Position numbers and translations under genes: made by a program. Shown here one piece after another: positions 26,256 through 36,059 of a DNA stretch of 64,000 nucleotides. The DNA is taken from NCBI RefSeq assembly GCF_000317835.1, contig NC_019789.1, positions 186,001 to 250,000 on the forward strand, read 5' to 3'. The stretch is from Deinococcus peraridilitoris DSM 19664 (GTDB taxonomy: Bacteria; Deinococcota; Deinococci; Deinococcales; Deinococcaceae). Numbering within the stretch: position 1 is the first letter of the stretch; each line of letters opens with the position of its first letter. A model generated the notes under the pieces. That model saw only the letters and a list, made by a program, of their open reading frames with translations. It searched no databases and was not told the DNA's origin.

Positions 26256-26507
26256 GCGTGCTGGTGCTTACGGGTGACGACGAGCTCAATGACGCCTTGC
26301 CGGTGGCGGGATGGTCGCGTGCGCGAAGGAAGCGGTCGATTTGCGCAATGCTTTCTTCCTTTCTGACGGTGACGGCTTTCTCGGTCTGCCCACCACATCC
26401 TGCCCACCCTCGGACGTTCCGGATGAAGTTGCGCTGTCGAGCCTTGTCGAATCGCGAAGACGCTTGACCTCGGGCCTCTTCCAAACCGCAAATGTCCTGT
26501 GCTACCT

Positions 26508-26545
26508 TCTGAATAATTCTATTCACCAAAATGTTGTCTGAATAA
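26508..26545. repeat. 9-base direct repeat TCTGAATAA
   Basis: TCTGAATAA occurs at 26508-26516 and 26537-26545, 29 bases apart (close to three helical turns), about 150 bases upstream of the DUF1028 gene. It could be a regulator site. It does not match the palindrome at 25178. Confidence 0.3.
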
Positions 26546-26694
26546 GACGGGTGCTTTTGTCTTTCGCGCCGTGCCCGAGTGTTCCGGGAAAGCGTCGTAT
26601 TCCATCGTTCAGACCCTCGATCACCGCGCATCACCCACAGCCGTGATCGCCGCATCTCCTCAGGCAAAACGACTCCACCAACGCGAGGTACGTC

Positions 26695-27432
26695 ATGATC
26701 CAGCTCCGCACCTTCTCGATCACCGCCCGCTGCGAACGCACCGGCCACCTGGGAATTGCCGTCGCGACGGCAATTCCCTGTGTCGGCATGCTCTGCCCGT
26801 TCGTCCAGGCCGACGTCGGTGCCGTGGCCACGCAGTCCTTCGTCAATCCCTACCTTGGCCTGTGGGGACTTGAACTCCTTGCCCAAGGCCACCGTGCCGA
26901 TCAGGTTCTGGAACAACTCAGGCAACGCGATGAAGGCATCGCGTTGCGTCAGATCGCCATCGTCGATCGCCACGGCCGTTCTGCTGCGTTCTCCGGTGAC
27001 GGCTGCGACGGCTGGTATGGACACCTCACCGGTGATCAGTACGCCATCGCCGGGAACATGCTGGTCGGTCCGGAAACGCTCGACGCCATGCAGGCATCCT
27101 TTGTACAGCACCCGGGCGAATCCCTGGCGCAACGGCTGCTGCTCGCGCTTCGGACGGGCCAGCTGGCTGGCGGGGACAAACGCGGTAAACAGTCCGCCGC
27201 GCTGAAGGTTTTCAGCACCGAACAGTACCCACTGGTCGACATCCGTGTTGACGATCACCACGACCCTGTCAATGACCTCCAACGGGTGTATGACGTCGTG
27301 AAGCAACAACTGCTGCCCTTTATGGACATGCTGCCCACCCACGCGAACCCCACCGGACACCTCGACCTCGCTGAAGCCCGCAAACGAGGGCTGGTCCAAA
27401 AGGAGGAGACGGCGCCCGCCACGACCTCCTGA
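26695..27432 (+). CDS. DUF1028 family (Ntn-hydrolase-like) protein
   Basis: 245 residues. The early FSITARCERTGHLGIAVAT segment, the VGAVATQSFVNPYLGLWGLELL stretch, RQIAIVDRHGRSAAFSGDGC and YAIAGNMLVG are characteristic of the DUF1028 family, which is thought to adopt the Ntn-hydrolase fold. The family often accompanies peptide transporters and peptidases, as here: it heads an operon with a solute-binding protein, two permeases and an S9 peptidase. An amidase or peptidase role is likely but unproven. Confidence 0.8.
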   Translation: MIQLRTFSITARCERTGHLGIAVATAIPCVGMLCPFVQADVGAVATQSFVNPYLGLWGLELLAQGHRADQVLEQLRQRDEGIALRQIAIVDRHGRSAAFSGDGCDGWYGHLTGDQYAIAGNMLVGPETLDAMQASFVQHPGESLAQRLLLALRTGQLAGGDKRGKQSAALKVFSTEQYPLVDIRVDDHHDPVNDLQRVYDVVKQQLLPFMDMLPTHANPTGHLDLAEARKRGLVQKEETAPATTS

Positions 27433-27494
27433 GCCGCGACCACGAGCAGACACCCCGCGCTTTTTGCCTGCACTCCGCAGAGAAAGAAGGAATT

Positions 27495-29012
27495 ATGCGT
27501 AACCGCACCCGGACTGTCCACCTCAGCGTCACGTTGGCTCTTCTTGGCGTCGCCAGCGTCAGCGACGCACAAACCCGCGGCGGCACCCTCAGGGTGGGCG
27601 GTCAAGCCGACATTGTCGGCCTCGATCCCCACACTGTCTCAGCGGCGTCCTCTGCCTGGGTGGCCGAACAGATTTACGATTCACTGCTGACCGTCACGCC
27701 CAAAGGGGAGCCTGCACCTTCCATCGCGCAGAAATGGAACGTTGCGGGTGACGGCCTCACGTACACCTTTACCTTGCGCCCGAACGTCAAGTTCTCCAAC
27801 GGGAAAGCCCTGACTTCCAAAGACGTGGTGTACTCGCTCAAACGCATCACCAACCCCAAAACCGCTTCTCCCCGACAGAATGACCTCGGCAAAATCGCCT
27901 CCATCACCGCCCCGAACGCCACCACCGTCGTCGTAAAGCTCAAAGAACCCTTCGCACCGTTCCTCACCAAAGTCGGGGGCTCCCTGATGGGCATCATGCC
28001 CAGCGGGTACGCCGAAGCCAACGACGTCAACAAGAAACCGCTCGGCTCCGGACCTTTCCAGTACGCCAGCTGGGTGCCAGGAGACGCCGTCACCCTCGAG
28101 CGCAATCCCCACTACTGGGAAGCGAACAAACCTCACGTCGACAAACTCGTCTTCAAGGCCCTCAAGGACGACGTCACCCGCATCACCAACATCCAGACCG
28201 GCACCATCGACCTGGCCCTCGCGGTTCCACAGAACCAGGTCGATACCCTCAAGAAATCCACCAGCATCCAGCTGGTCGGCGGACCCGGCACCTGGTACGA
28301 CTATCTCGGCCTGAATCTCGCCAAGAAGCCCTTTGACAACGTCAAGGTCCGTCAGGCCCTTTCGCACGCCATCAACCGTGACGTGATCGTCAAGACCGCG
28401 CTGTTCGGCAAGGGCACCACCATCAACTGTGGACCGATTCCCCCTTCACACTGGGCCCACTCGGACTGCAAGGTGCAGGTCGCCAATCAGGCCAAAGCCA
28501 AGCAGCTGCTCAGCGAAGCAGGGTTCGCCAAAGGGTTCGACATGACCATCAAGGTCGGCGCGGACTACAAATCTCAGGTCAACATCGCGCAGGCCATTCA
28601 GGCGCAGCTCAAGCCGCTCAATATCAATGTGAAGGTCTCACCGATGGAATGGGGTTCGTTCCTCGACGACTTTAACAAAAAGAACTTCGACTCGGTCGTG
28701 CTTGGCTGGATCGGCTCCGTCGATCCGGATGACTTCCTGTACTACCAGTTCCGCACCGGCGAGAAATTCAACGCTCAGGGCTTTTCCAACAAGAAAGTCG
28801 ACCAGTTGCTCGACCAGGGACGCCGCACGGTCGACAAAACCAAACGGCAGGAGATCTACCGGCAAGCCCAGCAGCTCATCGCGGACCAGGTGGGATATGT
28901 CTTCTTGCACATCAACGATCAGTACGAAGCCGTGAGGCCGAACGTCCAGGGGTACGTGCACTACTCGACCGGTTCGTTGGAATCGCTGAAAGACACCTGG
29001 ATCAAGAAATAA
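27495..29012 (+). CDS. Peptide-binding ABC protein (SBP family 5)
   Basis: 505 residues. A signal peptide covers about residues 1-26 (VTLALLGVASVSDAQ) without lipobox cysteine. Family 5 features: GLDPHTVSAAS, YTFTLRPNVKFSNGKALTSKDVVYS, LGSGPFQYASW and ALSHAINRDVIVKTALFGKG. It lies 62 bases after the DUF1028 gene and 12 before the DppB-type gene. A separate binding protein from that at 21844 suggests a different peptide range. Confidence 0.88.
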   Translation: MRNRTRTVHLSVTLALLGVASVSDAQTRGGTLRVGGQADIVGLDPHTVSAASSAWVAEQIYDSLLTVTPKGEPAPSIAQKWNVAGDGLTYTFTLRPNVKFSNGKALTSKDVVYSLKRITNPKTASPRQNDLGKIASITAPNATTVVVKLKEPFAPFLTKVGGSLMGIMPSGYAEANDVNKKPLGSGPFQYASWVPGDAVTLERNPHYWEANKPHVDKLVFKALKDDVTRITNIQTGTIDLALAVPQNQVDTLKKSTSIQLVGGPGTWYDYLGLNLAKKPFDNVKVRQALSHAINRDVIVKTALFGKGTTINCGPIPPSHWAHSDCKVQVANQAKAKQLLSEAGFAKGFDMTIKVGADYKSQVNIAQAIQAQLKPLNINVKVSPMEWGSFLDDFNKKNFDSVVLGWIGSVDPDDFLYYQFRTGEKFNAQGFSNKKVDQLLDQGRRTVDKTKRQEIYRQAQQLIADQVGYVFLHINDQYEAVRPNVQGYVHYSTGSLESLKDTWIKK

Positions 29013-29024
29013 AGCTGCGCTGGC

Positions 29025-29969
29025 ATGTTCATCTTCACCTTGAAACGCCTGCTGTCGGTGATTCCCATCCTGCTGGGAATCACCATCGTGGCGTACTTTC
29101 TGACGCGCACCATTCCCGGTGACGTCGTGGCCGTGATGCTCGGCACCAACGCCGACCCGGAAGTCGCCGCGCAGCTCAGGCGCAATCTGCGCCTCGACCA
29201 GCCGGTCATCATCGGGTACTTCGACTGGCTGGTCAATGTGTTGCAAGGGAATCTGGGTGAATCCATCCGGTCCGGGCTGCCCATCGGGCAGGACCTCGCG
29301 GTGCGCTTCGGCCGGACCGCTCAGCTCACCCTCGCAGCGATCATTCTGGCCGTGTCCCTCAGCATTCCCCTGGGTATTCTCGCGGCAGTGCGCCGGAACC
29401 GCGCGCCTGACCAGGTCATCAGCATCACCGCCCTGCTCGGCATTTCCGTGCCCGACTTCTGGTTGGGCACGCTGTTGATTCTGGTGTTCGCCCTCAAGCT
29501 CGGCTGGCTTCCACCTGCCGGGTACGTCGCCCCGTCGGAGGATCCGTCGCTGTTCCTCAAGCTGCTGATTCTTCCGGCCATCACGCTCGGCTTTCAGGTG
29601 ATGGGCATCCTGACGCGCTTCACAAGGGGTGCGATGCTTGAAGTCCTCAACCAGGATTTCGTGCGAACCGCACGCGCCAAAGGCGCCGTTGAGCGCAGCG
29701 TGCTGTACCGTCACGCGCTGCGCAACGCCCTGATTCCGGTGGTCACCGTCATCGGTCTCAACGTCGGGTTCCTCCTGAGCGGCACCATCATCGTCGAGAC
29801 CATCTTCGGCTGGCCCGGGGTGGGCAGCCTGGCCATCACCGCCATCAATCAACGCGACTACCCGGTCGTACAGGCCTGCGTGATGCTGTTCGCCTTGACC
29901 TTCACCCTGGTGAACCTCATCGTGGATCTGCTGTACGGCCTGATCGACGCCAGGATCCGCTACTCATGA
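29025..29969 (+). CDS. Peptide ABC transporter permease, DppB type
   Basis: 314 residues with the first helix FTLKRLLSVIPILLGITIVAY, TIPGDVVAVMLGTNADPEV, and the EAA loop FVRTARAKGAVERSVLYRHAL. The C-terminal LVNLIVDLLYGLIDARIRY is typical of DppB. Its stop overlaps the DppC-type start by ATGA. Confidence 0.9.
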   Translation: MFIFTLKRLLSVIPILLGITIVAYFLTRTIPGDVVAVMLGTNADPEVAAQLRRNLRLDQPVIIGYFDWLVNVLQGNLGESIRSGLPIGQDLAVRFGRTAQLTLAAIILAVSLSIPLGILAAVRRNRAPDQVISITALLGISVPDFWLGTLLILVFALKLGWLPPAGYVAPSEDPSLFLKLLILPAITLGFQVMGILTRFTRGAMLEVLNQDFVRTARAKGAVERSVLYRHALRNALIPVVTVIGLNVGFLLSGTIIVETIFGWPGVGSLAITAINQRDYPVVQACVMLFALTFTLVNLIVDLLYGLIDARIRYS

Positions 29970-30829
29970 CCCCCACCGTACCCGAGCAACGCAGCGAAAG
30001 CCGCCGCTTTGTGCGCAAGTACCTGCGCAACCGCGCCTTGATGTTCGGCAGCGTGATCATTCTGATCATGGCACTCTGCGCGGTCCTGGCGCCCTGGCTC
30101 GCACCCTACGATCCGGCCGAGCAGTACACCGACCACGCGCTCGAGGGACCTTCCGCTCAGTTTCCGCTGGGCACCGACATGTTCGGCCGTGATCAGCTGA
30201 GCCGCATCATTTACGGCACACGGCTTTCCTTCGTCGTCAGCAGCGTCTCGGTGGGCATCGCGTTGCTGCTCGGTACCCTGCTGGGCTTAATCGCCGCCAC
30301 CACCCGCGGCTGGATCGACAACCTCATCATGCGGGTCATGGACGTGCTGTTCGCTTTTCCGTTCCTGCTGCTGGTCATCGCCATCATGGCCGCCTTCGGC
30401 ACCAGCCTCGTCAACGCCATGATCGCCATCGGCATCGTGTACACACCGTCATTCGCCCGCGTCACACGCGCCGCCTCGCTGAACGTGATGGAGCAGCTGT
30501 ACATCGAAGCGAGCCATAGTCTCGGCGCGAACAAGGCCCGTATGATTTTCCGGCATGTCCTTCCCAACATCCAGGGGCCACTGATCATCCAGACGACCCT
30601 CTCGCTGGCCTTCGCCATTCTCGCAGAAGCCGCACTGTCCTTTCTCGGGCTGGGTGCGCAGCCGCCCACCCCGTCCTGGGGACTCATGCTCAACGAAGGC
30701 CGGGATTTCTTCAACATGGCCGACTGGCTGGCCATCTTTCCCGGCATTGCCATCACGCTGGCCGTGCTGGGATTCAACCTCCTCGGTGATGGTCTGCGTG
30801 ACCTGCTCGATCCACGGGACCAGAAATGA
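29966..30829 (+). CDS. Peptide ABC transporter permease, DppC type
   Basis: 287 residues. After the first helix comes DHALEGPSAQFPLGTDMFGRD, the DppC signature. The EAA loop is EASHSLGANKARMIFRHVLP, and LGAQPPTPSWGLML with FNLLGDGLRDLLDPR closes the protein. No ATP-binding subunit gene follows. The S9 peptidase gene comes next, 48 bases on. Confidence 0.9.
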   Translation: MTPTVPEQRSESRRFVRKYLRNRALMFGSVIILIMALCAVLAPWLAPYDPAEQYTDHALEGPSAQFPLGTDMFGRDQLSRIIYGTRLSFVVSSVSVGIALLLGTLLGLIAATTRGWIDNLIMRVMDVLFAFPFLLLVIAIMAAFGTSLVNAMIAIGIVYTPSFARVTRAASLNVMEQLYIEASHSLGANKARMIFRHVLPNIQGPLIIQTTLSLAFAILAEAALSFLGLGAQPPTPSWGLMLNEGRDFFNMADWLAIFPGIAITLAVLGFNLLGDGLRDLLDPRDQK

Positions 30830-30877
30830 CCCTCCGGTCTGCCGGCACGCCGTCTCACTTTGCAAAGGAATTCGGCT

Positions 30878-32911
30878 TTGACTGACCTCAACACACTCCA
30901 TCAAGCCACCCTGCCGTCATTTGTTCCTGACGACCTCTTTGACCTGCAGTTCATCCAGGGTGCACAACTCTCTCCTGACGGTCAGCAGGTCATCTACGCG
31001 CTCTCCTCAGTGCAGCGAGATCAGGATTGCCCGGCAGATCTGCACCAGGCTTGCCAGCGTGTCAATCTGTGGCTGCTGTCGGTGGCGACACACGAGGCGC
31101 GTCCACTGACGCACGGCTCACACCGCAACTGGGCGGCGCGCTGGGCGCCGGACGGGCGGTGCATCGCGTTTCTCTCCGACCGCACCGGCAAGCCGCAACT
31201 GCACCTGATCGCCCCTGATGGAGGCGAAGCGCGGGCGCTGACGCGCCTTCCTGAAGGGGTGAGCAGTCCTCCCGCATGGTCGCCGGACGGTCAGCAGCTG
31301 GCGTTCATCGCCCGCAGCACCACCCCGCAGGACCCCGAAAAGCCGTACCGCGTCACCCAGAACACCTACCGCTTCGACGAACTGGGCAACTTGCAAGACC
31401 AGTGCCACGATGTGCATGTCATCAGCACCGAGGGCGGCGAAGCGCGCAAACTCACGGAGCACCGCTTGTGCAGCTCTCCCGGCTGGTCAGCGGACGGCCA
31501 GCAGATCCTGTTCGTCAGCCGCTTTGAACACGACATCCTGTCAGCGGACCAGGCGGACCTGCGCAGCGTCAGCCTCAGCGGGGAGGAGCGCGCGGTGCTC
31601 GACGGTTGGGGAAGCGTACAGACAGCCGCCTTTACCCGGGACGGACACTCGGTCGCTTTCGTCGGCACGCCCAAGGGCCGCCTGATCGGTTCAAAAAGTG
31701 ATCTGTGGATCATTCCGCTTGCGGGCGGCCATCCCGAATGCCGTACCGGCAGCCTGCACCTCGGGCTGCACGGCAATCTGCAACCCGACATGCCCGCCAT
31801 GCTGGACAACCCGCCCGAACTTCAGCTGCACCCGGATGGCCACCTGGCGTACTGGGGAGTGCAGGACGGTGGCAGCATTCACCCTTACGAGATTGCCCTG
31901 TCCGGCCCTGAGCACTGCACGCCCGTGGTGGCCGGAGAGCGGGCCTGCTGGCCGCTCAGTGTCAGCGATGAGTTTTTGCTGCTGTGCACCAGCACGCTGC
32001 ACTGCCCAACAGACCTGTCCATCCTGCAACTCGACAACGCCCGCGAAACGCCCCTCACCCACCTCAACCACGACCTGCTGGGCGCGCGCGCCCAGCCTGA
32101 AGTCGTTCACCTCGGCTTCCCGGCAGTGGACGGCACACCGCTGGAAGGATGGCTGTTAACACCGCCCGGCGGGAGTGCGCCACATCCCACCGTGCTGTAC
32201 ATTCACGGTGGACCGCACTCCGCTTTCGGGCATATCTTCTCGTTTGACTTTCAGATGCTCACCGGAGCGGGCTACGCGGTGCTGATCATCAACCAGCGCG
32301 GTTCGACCGGTTATGGAGACGCCTTCTCCACCCGCATCATCGGCGACTGGGGCAACCTTGATTACCAGGATTTGATGTCCGGCGTGGATTTCGCCATCGC
32401 GCAAGGTCACACGGATGCGCAGCAACTGGGATGCTGTGGTCTCTCGGGTGGTGGGAACCTCAGCTGCTGGATTGTCGGTCAGACGACCCGCTTCAAGGCT
32501 GCCGTTCCGGAGAATCCCGTGACGAACTGGACGAGTTTTTTTGGGGTGAGCGACATTCCCTGGTTCGCCGTGCGGCAGATGGGCGGTTTACCACACGAAA
32601 TTCCCGAGGTGTACCACAAGTCTTCTCCGCTTACCTACGCACACCGCTGCACCACACCCACCCTGTTGATTCAAGGTGAGGAAGACCGACGTTGCCCACC
32701 CGAGCAAAGCGAGCAGTTCTACACCGCGCTCAAGGCCGTTGGTTGCCCGGTCGAGATGGTCCGCCTGCCGAAAAGCGCACACGCGGGCTCGCTCAAGGGA
32801 CCGCTGTGGGTCCGGCAGGCGCAGAATGAAGCGCTGCTGGGCTGGATGCAGCGCTTTGTCACCCGCACCCCACGTGATGACGACCGACGATCAGCCTCTG
32901 CGCCGAATTGA
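30878..32911 (+). CDS. S9-family prolyl-oligopeptidase-like serine peptidase
   Basis: 677 residues. A seven-bladed WD40-type propeller (repeats such as PAWSPDGQQLAFIAR and SPGWSADGQQILFVSR) covers about 1-410. The alpha/beta-hydrolase domain has the nucleophile in CGLSGGGN, the acid in GEEDRRCPPEQ and the histidine in KSAHAGSL. The LYIHGGPHSAFG segment forms the oxyanion region. I chose TTG 30878 (TDLNTLHQ) because AAAGGA at 30864-30869 fits it. No signal peptide, so it trims imported peptides in the cytoplasm. Acylaminoacyl-peptidase or dipeptidyl peptidase activity is likely. Confidence 0.85.
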   Translation: MTDLNTLHQATLPSFVPDDLFDLQFIQGAQLSPDGQQVIYALSSVQRDQDCPADLHQACQRVNLWLLSVATHEARPLTHGSHRNWAARWAPDGRCIAFLSDRTGKPQLHLIAPDGGEARALTRLPEGVSSPPAWSPDGQQLAFIARSTTPQDPEKPYRVTQNTYRFDELGNLQDQCHDVHVISTEGGEARKLTEHRLCSSPGWSADGQQILFVSRFEHDILSADQADLRSVSLSGEERAVLDGWGSVQTAAFTRDGHSVAFVGTPKGRLIGSKSDLWIIPLAGGHPECRTGSLHLGLHGNLQPDMPAMLDNPPELQLHPDGHLAYWGVQDGGSIHPYEIALSGPEHCTPVVAGERACWPLSVSDEFLLLCTSTLHCPTDLSILQLDNARETPLTHLNHDLLGARAQPEVVHLGFPAVDGTPLEGWLLTPPGGSAPHPTVLYIHGGPHSAFGHIFSFDFQMLTGAGYAVLIINQRGSTGYGDAFSTRIIGDWGNLDYQDLMSGVDFAIAQGHTDAQQLGCCGLSGGGNLSCWIVGQTTRFKAAVPENPVTNWTSFFGVSDIPWFAVRQMGGLPHEIPEVYHKSSPLTYAHRCTTPTLLIQGEEDRRCPPEQSEQFYTALKAVGCPVEMVRLPKSAHAGSLKGPLWVRQAQNEALLGWMQRFVTRTPRDDDRRSASAPN

Positions 32912-33469
32912 GCTTCGGCGGTTCCCTGATTCTGAGCGCGCCCCGATTGTCTCTGTCCCAACTCAATCCAGCCAAGCTGGTCTGCTTTCCTCACCGGAGC
33001 TTTCACGACGAACACCACCATGACCCTCGAAGAACAAGTGATTTCCTGGCGCAGGTTCTGAACGACGAATACTGAAATTCGACGAGCGGCCACGCATCCT
33101 TCCCGGGTATGCACTACCCAACGGGGTATTCAGGCATGTGTTTCCACTCGCGTAAGCGGCAGCTTTGCGCTTCCCGGATCGCTTCGCGTACCTCGCGTGC
33201 GTTATTCGAGATGACCCTGACCTGGAGCAACTCATCACGACGCTGCAATCCACACCTCACTGCAAAGCGTTGCGAATCCTTCCTTGGAGCGAGCAGGGCT
33301 TCGCAGAATTTACACGCGGTACGGGTGCGCCCATCTCCGCCGCCGCGCAGCCACAACGACTTCCGGTGTTCGTGCTGCTGCCCGGGCGTACCAGCGCATC
33401 TCGGATCGGCACGACCTGCGCTCGGTGCTGGCTGCAGGGGCCCGTGCACCCTTCCGAGGGAACCCTGAA
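32912..33469. other. Gene debris between S9 and alditol-oxidase genes
   Basis: ATG near 33020 starts MTLEEQVISWRRF before a stop, which resembles the N-terminus of M20D amidohydrolases. A second frame around 33078-33153 reads FDERPRILPGYALPNGVF and ends at a stop. A third near 33165-33300 reads VIRDDPDLEQLITTLQS. These look like pieces of several decayed genes. No intact gene is supported. Confidence 0.35.
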
Positions 33470-34735
33470 TCAGCTGTTGAAGATGTACGCGTTCACGAAG
33501 GGATTGCTGAACTTTCCTTGCGGATCGTAAGACCGCAGGAGTCGCTGGAAGTCCTGCCGTTTTTCGTACAGGGTGTGCAGTCGCTCGGGGGGCATCCTGA
33601 ACAGCTTGCCCCAGTGTGGCCGGGCATTGAACGGCGCCAGTTGCGCTTCGACGAGGAGCAGGACTTCACGGACCCTCGTCCAGTCAGGCTGCCACGTGAA
33701 GTGAATGCCGATACTGTCCTGCTGATAACAGGGGCTCATCCACAAGTCGTCCGCAGCGACGGTGCGGATCTCGGACACCAGCAACACCGGCGCGAGCACT
33801 TCTCGCAGGGTGAACACGGCCTGCAGGGCTTCCACTGCTCGTGATCGCGGCACGAAGTACTCACTCTGCAATTCCGAGCCGACGCTGGGAGTGTGCTCAA
33901 GGCGGAAATGAGGCAGGCGTTCATGCCACGGACCGGAAACGCCCAATTGCGGCGTGCAGTTGACAGCAGACATGGCTGGAATCGGATGAAGCTCTTTCGT
34001 GGCGGCCGTCGCGCCGAACCAGACCGCGGGAGTCGTGAAAATGACGTCACCCGCGAGCCGGCGTTTGAGCCAGACCTGATGGAAGCGCTGGTGCTGCCAG
34101 TCCGTGAACAAGCTGACGCTGTCCGCACCTCCCGTAATGGCGTCGAAGTGCTCTGCCAGTTGCGCCAACCGTAAATTCTCGTAGACGTCCTGCTGTACCG
34201 CGTAAGCAGGGAGCACCTCGAGGGTCAGTCTGGTGATGACACCCAGAGCACCCAGCGCGACGACCATTCCCGCGAAATGTTCACGGTGCGAGGTGCGAGA
34301 AGCCACCATGACCGCGCCCTCGGCGTTGATGAATTCGATGGCCGTGACGGCCGTGGCGAGATTGCCATGCCGATCACCCGAACCGTGCGTCGCGGTCGTG
34401 CAGGCACCCACCACGGAAATGTGCGGAAGCGACGCCAGATTATGAAGGGCGAAGCCGTGGTGATGCAAGAAGCTGCACAGCTCACCGTACCGGACCCCTG
34501 CTTCCACGGTGACCGTCCGCTGCGCGGTGTCCAGCTCGACGATCCGGTCAAAATGCTCGAGGGTCAGCAGATCGCTCGGGGTGTCAGCAAGATCGTTGAA
34601 CGAATGACGTGTTGCGAGTACGCGGAGGTGACTGGAGCGACGGATGATCTCCTGAAGCTCCGCGGTGGTTTCCGGTGCGTGCCAGCGTGCTGCTTGGTAG
34701 GTATAGTTGCCCGCCCAGTTCCGTGAATGCTTCAT
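33470..34735 (-). CDS. FAD-linked alditol/aldonolactone oxidase-like enzyme
   Basis: 421 residues from ATG 34735 (MKHSRNWAGNY). A VAO-type FAD domain is evident: VLATRHSFNDLAD, VEAGVRYGELCSFLHHHG and ATHGSGDRHGNLA. The C-terminal D-arabinono-lactone-oxidase-type domain ends RPHWGKLF, the position of the HW(A/G)K motif seen in alditol oxidases. VLATRHSF fits a covalent-FAD histidine segment. It would oxidise a polyol or aldonolactone with oxygen. Xylitol or sorbitol oxidase is the best guess. It stands alone. Confidence 0.75.
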   Translation of the reverse strand: MKHSRNWAGNYTYQAARWHAPETTAELQEIIRRSSHLRVLATRHSFNDLADTPSDLLTLEHFDRIVELDTAQRTVTVEAGVRYGELCSFLHHHGFALHNLASLPHISVVGACTTATHGSGDRHGNLATAVTAIEFINAEGAVMVASRTSHREHFAGMVVALGALGVITRLTLEVLPAYAVQQDVYENLRLAQLAEHFDAITGGADSVSLFTDWQHQRFHQVWLKRRLAGDVIFTTPAVWFGATAATKELHPIPAMSAVNCTPQLGVSGPWHERLPHFRLEHTPSVGSELQSEYFVPRSRAVEALQAVFTLREVLAPVLLVSEIRTVAADDLWMSPCYQQDSIGIHFTWQPDWTRVREVLLLVEAQLAPFNARPHWGKLFRMPPERLHTLYEKRQDFQRLLRSYDPQGKFSNPFVNAYIFNS

Positions 34736-34904
34736 CGTCGTCAAGTGTATTCCGGCGGTGTTCGATCCAGGCAGCCTGGACCCACAGAAACACACCCAGT
34801 CTGGTCAGCTGTCACTTCAGGCCTACTGCCACGTTGTGGAGAGGCCGGGTCACTTGCTCCGGGCAGGCGCGACACGCGGGTGTGTCCGCACACTTGTGTT
34901 CGTC

Positions 34905-36059
34905 CTACCGGCGCCTCCTGAGATCCCTCGACATTCTGAGGAGCCACACCGCCAGGATCAATGCCAGCACTGTCAGGGCCAGCATGGCGTTCGGGAGAAC
35001 GCGCTCACCAAACGCGGCCACAGCCTGACCGATCAACGCCGGAAACAGCGCGCCGCCGAGCAAAGCGCCGGCAACCATCAGCGCCGTTCCACCTCGGGCC
35101 GCCGGCAAAGTGCGTGCCAACCAGGTGAAGGTGTTGGGGAAGAGCAGCGCCACCGATCCTCCCAGCATGGCGAGCATGTACGGTGCGAGCGCCGGCATCT
35201 GGGCGAGCAGCAGGAGAACCGCGGCCAGTGTGAGCGACGCTGTCACCAAAGTGGACGACGACAGGCGCAGGCTCAGCGGTACCGCGGCCAGACGCGCCGC
35301 GGTGAACGCCAGATAGAACAGCGAGGTGAAACTCGCAGCCGTCGCCGGGGTATGCCCCAAAGCCACCAGGTAGGTGGCGTTCCATCCGCTGCTGCTCGCT
35401 TCGAGGCCCACGCCCAATGCCAACAGCACCAGAAAACCCACCAGCAGGCTTCTTCCCTGGTCGATTGAAGCTTCTTGCCTGGCAGCGGGTACAGGGAGCC
35501 GGTCATCGAGGGAGAACGCGAAGGGGGCGAGCAGCCCAGCTCCCAGTGCAACGATAAAAAAGGGCCCACTGACGTTCCCGCCGGCCCTTCCGACCAGCAG
35601 GGGACCCAGAATGGCACCCATCCCAAACACGGCGTTGAGGAGATTGACCATCGCCGCACTGCGCTGTCCGAAGCTCACCGCGAACAGGCTGTTGAGTCCG
35701 ACCGTCAGGACGCCGTACCCCATCCCAACCGTCAGCGCGCCGAGCAAAGCCACGGGCCACACGGTCGTCAACGCCAACGTCAGGGCTCCCACCGCCAGCA
35801 GGACGACGGCCGCGCCGGTCCTGTAACGCCCCGCGGGGTGAGCGGTAAGCGGTATGGTACCGAGCACTCCAGCGAGCGCGCCGAGGCCATGCGCGCTGAT
35901 GACCAGCCCCACCGTACTTACGGGCAGACCGAAATGTTGACTGAAACCGGGAAGGGAGGGACCGTACAGGGCCTGCACGCCGCCCATCAGTACGAAGGCG
36001 AGCGCACCGATGACAGCCGCCGAAGCGGGAACGACCTTGTGGGTCACGTCAGCGGGCAT
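34905..36059 (-). CDS. MFS transporter
   Basis: 384 residues from ATG 36059, with about twelve hydrophobic segments. The segment between helices 2 and 3 (GLGALAGVLGTIPLTAHPAGRYR) fits the major facilitator fold, and the general look (ALYGPSLPGFSQHFGLPVSTVG; LLFPNTFTWLAR) resembles the sugar-permease-like FucP/YfkF group. The start is uncertain: an upstream GTG would add 23 residues, and neither has a strong ribosome site. Substrate unknown, with no linked pathway gene except the oxidase 170 bases downstream. Confidence 0.7.
   Translation of the reverse strand: MPADVTHKVVPASAAVIGALAFVLMGGVQALYGPSLPGFSQHFGLPVSTVGLVISAHGLGALAGVLGTIPLTAHPAGRYRTGAAVVLLAVGALTLALTTVWPVALLGALTVGMGYGVLTVGLNSLFAVSFGQRSAAMVNLLNAVFGMGAILGPLLVGRAGGNVSGPFFIVALGAGLLAPFAFSLDDRLPVPAARQEASIDQGRSLLVGFLVLLALGVGLEASSSGWNATYLVALGHTPATAASFTSLFYLAFTAARLAAVPLSLRLSSSTLVTASLTLAAVLLLLAQMPALAPYMLAMLGGSVALLFPNTFTWLARTLPAARGGTALMVAGALLGGALFPALIGQAVAAFGERVLPNAMLALTVLALILAVWLLRMSRDLRRRR

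Larger units (their letters stand above)
26017..26694. other. Intergenic region with an IS256 scrap
   Basis: About 680 bases between iclR and the DUF1028 gene. It contains a short transposase remnant (26133-26255, minus) and a 9-base direct repeat near 26510-26545. The promoter of the plus-strand peptide operon should lie in its right part, but no good -35/-10 pair stands out. Confidence 0.45.

Noticed and set aside
26508..26545. TCTGAATAA repeats as a second IclR operator
   Set aside because: The sequence does not resemble the palindrome at 25178 and is not itself palindromic, so I list it only as a repeat.
25498..27453. 651-residue minus-strand open frame
   Set aside because: It lies antisense to the well-supported IclR and DUF1028 genes. 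It arises from GC-rich third-position bias, with no motif or ribosome site.
28638..29852. 404-residue minus-strand frame opposite a binding protein and permease
   Set aside because: Composition (His, Asp, Gln-rich) is typical of an antisense shadow. The plus-strand genes have clear family motifs.
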